A stretch of 64,000 bases of DNA from Geodermatophilaceae bacterium URHA0031 (GTDB taxonomy: Bacteria; Actinomycetota; Actinomycetes; Mycobacteriales; Geodermatophilaceae), in assembly GCA_000620205.1 (NCBI GenBank), contig JHVP01000001.1, positions 496,001 to 560,000 on the forward strand, written 5' to 3'. A model generated the notes under the pieces. It ran no database searches, was not told the origin of the DNA, and saw nothing but the letters and a program-made list of their open reading frames with translations. This document shows, piece by piece, positions 60,711 through 64,000 of the stretch (position 1 is its first letter; each line of letters begins with the position of its first letter). The position numbers and the translations under genes are program-made.

Positions 60711-63700
60711 CCCCCGCCGGCCGGCATCGGGGTCGCCGCCCAGCCGCCGCTGGCGTCGACCCCCAGCCGGCTGAGCACCTCGTCGCGGGGGACGGCCTCA
60801 CCGGCGTCCCGCAGCCGCTCGAACCCCGCGTCGCCGAGCTCGGCCCGGAGCCGCCGCTCGGTGGCGGCGGCCCCTAGGTCGCCGCGGTCGCGCCGGCCCC
60901 GGACCGCGGCCGACCTGCCCAGCAGGTCGGCCGCCCGCCGGGGATCGCCCTCCACGAGTGCGACCGCTGCCATCGCCTGGACGACGGTGGCCGTGACCGG
61001 CATGTCGCCGGCGGACTCCGCGGCCTGCTGCAGCGCCGAGTCCAACCACCGGCGGGCCCGGTCGAGGAGGTCGGGTGCGGCGCCCGGCTCGGCCTCGGCG
61101 CGGGCGGCCAGCACCACCGCCGCGCCGGCCTGGACCATCGCGCCGATCTGCGGCGGACCGCCGCTGGCAGCCCGGACGTGGTCCAGCGCCTGGCGGTGCC
61201 ACCGCTCGGCGTCGTCCAGCCGGCCGGCGAGCAGGGCGAAGCCGCCGGCGGCTGCCTCGGCCATCGCCACGTGCAGGCCGCCGCCCTCCGGGCCCAGTGC
61301 GGCGAGCACCGCGGCCGCCTCCGTCTCCGCGCGCGGCAGGTCACCGGCCAGCGCGTGCGCCATCGCCAGCCGGATCCGCAGCATGGGGGTGTCGTCGGTG
61401 GTGCCCAGCTGCTCGGAGAGCTCGATCGCCTCGGTCAGCCAGGCGATCGCGGCCGCGGCGTCGCCGTCGGCGGAGCTCAGCTGGCTCAGCGCGGCAGCGG
61501 TGAAGGACCGGCCCCAGCGGTCACCGAGCTGCTCGAACTCCGCGTGCGCCTGCTGCAGGTCCACCTCCAGCCCGTCGAGCTCACCGATGTTCTCCGCGAC
61601 CTGCGCCCGGATGCCGTGCGCGACGGCCACCACCCAGGGGTCCGGGTGGTCGTCGAGCAGCGCCAGCCCCGCCACGGACCGGAAGCCGCCGACGAAGACC
61701 ATGGCGATCGCCCAGGCGAGCGCCCCGAGCGGCTCGTCGGACAGGTAGGTGTCCTCCGGCGGGAGCTCACCGACCCGCCGCAGGGCCGGCAGCGTGGCCT
61801 GCCAGTCCTCGCCCTCGGCCCTGCCCATGGCGCTGAAGGCCGCGCACATCGCCCGCATCGCCGGAGCGCCGCCGGGCACGGCGACCGCCTCCCGCAGCCA
61901 GCGACCGGCGGCCAGCTGGCGTCCGGTGAGCAGCCAGTACCAGGCGAGCCGGGCGCCGAGGTGGACGGCCACGTCGCCGTCCCCCGCCGCGATCGCGCGC
62001 TGCAGGACGGCGAGCAGGCCGTCGTGCTCGGCGTGCATGCGCCGCAGCGCGACCAGCTGGCCCGCGCGGCGCAGCTGGGGGTCCAGCTCGTCGACGAGGG
62101 CGAGGCACCAGCCGGCCTGGGCCGCCTCGACCCGGGCCCGCTCCCCTGCCGCGGTCAGCTGCTCGGCGCCGTACGCCCGGATCGTCTCCAGCATCCGGTA
62201 GCGCACGCCCTCGGCGTCCTCGACCGCCAGCAGCATCGACTTCTCGACCAGCCCGGTGACCGCGTCCAGCACCTCGCCGGGACCCCAGCCGGGGTCGGCG
62301 CAGACCTGCTCGACCGCGTCCAGGGTGGCGCCACCGGCGAACACCGACAGCCGGCGGGCGACCGCCTGCTCGCGGTCGTCGAGGGCCTCCCAGCTCCACT
62401 CCACGACCGCGCGCAGCGTCTGGTGCCGGGGCAGCGCCACCCGGCTGCCGCCGGTGAGCAGGGAGAACCGGTCGTCGAGCCGGGCGGCGATCTGGCCGAT
62501 GCCCAGCGAGCGCAGCCGGGCGGCGGCGAGCTCCAGCGCCAGCGGCATGCCGTCCAGCCGGCGGCACACCTCCAGGACGGCGGGGAGCGTGGCCGCGGTG
62601 ACCGCGAAGTCCGGCCGGACCGCGGCGGCCCGGTCGGCGAACAGCCGGACCACCGGCGCGGTGGCCGCCGCCTCGTCGTCGTCGGCGGGCACCGCGAGCG
62701 GCCCGACCGGGACCACCGCCTCCCCCGGCACGCCCAGCGGCTCCCTGCTGGTGGCGAGCACCTGCAGCCGGGGGCAGTGCGCGAGCAGGTCGTCGGTGAG
62801 CTCGGCGACGGCCCCCACCAGGTGCTCGCAGTTGTCCAGCACGAGCAGCGCGCGCCGCCCGGCGAAGGTCTCCTGCAGCCGGGCGCTGGCCTCGACCAGC
62901 GTGGGGACCCGCTCCAGCGAGGTGCCCTCCCGCTGGCCGACCGCGGCGAGCACCGCCGCCGGTAGCAGCGCGGCGTCGGCGACCGGCGCGAGCTCGACCC
63001 ACCAGACGCCGTCGGGGACGGCGTCCCGGCGGCGGTGGGCAGCCTCCAGGGCCAGCCGGGTCTTGCCGGCCCCGCCGGGACCCAGCAGGGTGACCAGCCG
63101 GCCGCCGTCGAGCAGCGCGGCAACCGCGGTCAGCTCGTCCTCCCGGCCGCGGAAGCTGGTCAGCGGCGTGCGCAGCGGGCTGCCGTCTCGCGGCGCGGTG
63201 GGGGCGGCGCTCTCGCCGCGCAGCACCGCCAGGTGCTCGGCCTGCAGCGCCGGGGAGGGGTCCAGGCCGAGGGAGTCGGCCAGCTCGGCCCGGCAGCGCT
63301 CGTAGGCTGCCAGCGCCTCCGCGGTGCGGCCGAGCCGGGCCAGCGCCCGGACCAGCAGCAGGCAGAACGGCTCGCGCAGCGGGTGCGCGGCGACCAGCTC
63401 CTCCAGCTCGGCCAGCACCGCCCCGGCCTGGCCGAGCTCCACCTCGGCGGCCAGCCGGAGCTCGGCCGCGGTGAGCCGCAGGTCGCCCCAGCGGGTGGCC
63501 AGCGGGCCGGTGAACGCCAGCGCGCCCAGGTCGGCCAGCGCCGGGCCGCGCCACAGCGCCTCGGCCTCGCGGAGCAGCGCCACCACCCGCTCGGGTCCGC
63601 GCTCGCCCCGGGCCCGGGCGACCAGCGTCTCGAACCGGTGCACGTCGACGGCGTCGGCCGGGACGTCGAGGAGGTAGCCGTGCGCCTGCGCGCGCAGCGG

Positions 63701-63955
63701 CGCCTCGGGCAGCGTCCGCCGCAGCCGGGACACCAGCGCCTGCACCGCGTTCCCGGGAGCAGCCGGCGGATCGGCGTCCCAGACCGACTCGATCAGGGTG
63801 TCCAGGCCGACGACCCGGCCGGGCGCCACGGCCAACCGCGCCAGCAGCGCCCGGGCGCGCGGCCCGCCGACGTCCACCGGCCGCCCGGCCCCGTCGACCA
63901 CGGCCACCGGGCCGAGCAGGCAGATGCGGACGGGCACGGCGACATCGTCCTCCAC
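60692..63955 (-). CDS. AfsR/SARP-type large regulator (wHTH-BTAD-NB-ARC-like ATPase)
   Basis: A 1087-residue transcription factor. The N-terminal winged helix (about 8-95: [40 protein letters not shown]) is of OmpR/SARP type. The bacterial transcriptional activation domain follows (100-245). A STAND-type ATPase has P-loop [14 protein letters not shown] at about 290-303 and Walker B-like [15 protein letters not shown]. The C-terminal 500 residues are helical TPR-like repeats ([20 protein letters not shown]). GTG 63955; no clear ribosome site. Probably activates the adjacent exporter operon through the direct repeats at 58824; the signal is unknown. Confidence 0.92.
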   Translation of the reverse strand: MEDDVAVPVRICLLGPVAVVDGAGRPVDVGGPRARALLARLAVAPGRVVGLDTLIESVWDADPPAAPGNAVQALVSRLRRTLPEAPLRAQAHGYLLDVPADAVDVHRFETLVARARGERGPERVVALLREAEALWRGPALADLGALAFTGPLATRWGDLRLTAAELRLAAEVELGQAGAVLAELEELVAAHPLREPFCLLLVRALARLGRTAEALAAYERCRAELADSLGLDPSPALQAEHLAVLRGESAAPTAPRDGSPLRTPLTSFRGREDELTAVAALLDGGRLVTLLGPGGAGKTRLALEAAHRRRDAVPDGVWWVELAPVADAALLPAAVLAAVGQREGTSLERVPTLVEASARLQETFAGRRALLVLDNCEHLVGAVAELTDDLLAHCPRLQVLATSREPLGVPGEAVVPVGPLAVPADDDEAAATAPVVRLFADRAAAVRPDFAVTAATLPAVLEVCRRLDGMPLALELAAARLRSLGIGQIAARLDDRFSLLTGGSRVALPRHQTLRAVVEWSWEALDDREQAVARRLSVFAGGATLDAVEQVCADPGWGPGEVLDAVTGLVEKSMLLAVEDAEGVRYRMLETIRAYGAEQLTAAGERARVEAAQAGWCLALVDELDPQLRRAGQLVALRRMHAEHDGLLAVLQRAIAAGDGDVAVHLGARLAWYWLLTGRQLAAGRWLREAVAVPGGAPAMRAMCAAFSAMGRAEGEDWQATLPALRRVGELPPEDTYLSDEPLGALAWAIAMVFVGGFRSVAGLALLDDHPDPWVVAVAHGIRAQVAENIGELDGLEVDLQQAHAEFEQLGDRWGRSFTAAALSQLSSADGDAAAAIAWLTEAIELSEQLGTTDDTPMLRIRLAMAHALAGDLPRAETEAAAVLAALGPEGGGLHVAMAEAAAGGFALLAGRLDDAERWHRQALDHVRAASGGPPQIGAMVQAGAAVVLAARAEAEPGAAPDLLDRARRWLDSALQQAAESAGDMPVTATVVQAMAAVALVEGDPRRAADLLGRSAAVRGRRDRGDLGAAATERRLRAELGDAGFERLRDAGEAVPRDEVLSRLGVDASGGWAATPMPAGGGQTRRR

Positions 63956-63962
63956 GCCGGGA

Positions 63963-64000
63963 TCAGGAGGTGGCGCGGCGCAGCAGCCGCAGCGACCCGG
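63963..64000 (-). CDS. Possible 3' end of a gene cut by the window edge
   Basis: The minus-strand frame GSLRLLRRATS followed by TGA ends 7 nt before the SARP gene start, with codon use like real genes. Only 11 codons are visible, so product and even existence are uncertain. Confidence 0.3.
   Translation of the reverse strand, partial: GSLRLLRRATS

Overview
This 64 kb window comes from a very GC-rich actinobacterial chromosome. Most real reading frames end almost every codon in G or C, and GTG starts are common. Gene content and order fit the Geodermatophilaceae (Blastococcus, Geodermatophilus, Modestobacter) or a close relative; that family assignment is inference from style and content, not from a search. 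No tRNA, rRNA, CRISPR array, insertion sequence or prophage gene is visible.

Bases 1-38,000 keep the order known from the Mycobacterium tuberculosis Rv2674-Rv2711 region: msrB; the coproporphyrin-dependent haem genes hemQ-hemG-hemE; DUF3000; RNase D; dxs; a TrmA-like RNA methyltransferase; a KimA-like permease divergent from two RCK (TrkA) proteins; DUF3159; an OB-fold protein; an alpha/beta hydrolase; DUF3710; dut; DUF4193; a Cei-like envelope protein; suhB; ppgK; and the principal sigma factor sigA/rpoD. Thiolase and multifunctional beta-oxidation genes sit between RNase D and dxs. Beyond rpoD come an acyltransferase, DUF7455, a VanW protein, a YihY protein, DUF3039, a pseudouridine catabolic pair (psuG-psuK) and DUF3099.

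Bases 38,500-42,200 look like an accessory island. It holds a frameshifted HhH-GPD gene, a DHFR-like reductase, and a hydrolase-cyclase fusion bracketed by two decayed copies of the dtd gene whose intact copy lies just downstream. The ancestral order then resumes with dtd, sigB, a GNAT/acyl-CoA-synthetase-like acetyltransferase, an AcuC-type deacetylase and ideR. Bases 48,900-64,000 carry an S9 peptidase, DUF4192, a Dabb protein, a tightly overlapping five-gene glycan-type cluster (GT4, methyltransferase, alpha/alpha barrel, two tandem GT2), a prolyl aminopeptidase, a TraR/DksA protein, a DrrAB-like exporter and a large SARP/AfsR-type regulator.

Regulatory architecture is the most informative part. 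At least ten genes have an A-N3-T type -10 box exactly 6-7 nt before the start codon, which predicts leaderless mRNAs. Two of these start tiny ORFs whose stop overlaps the start of a conserved gene. A SARP-like array of five direct repeats at 10-11 bp spacing precedes the exporter. A LexA-like box precedes a small unknown gene, and a GGAAC-N18-GTT (SigR/SigH-type) promoter precedes sigB. Convergent gene ends carry a REPIN-like dispersed repeat. Strongest candidates for something undescribed: the five-gene glycan cluster, the SARP/exporter pair, the SOS-linked small gene, the dtd-flanked island and the REPIN-like family.
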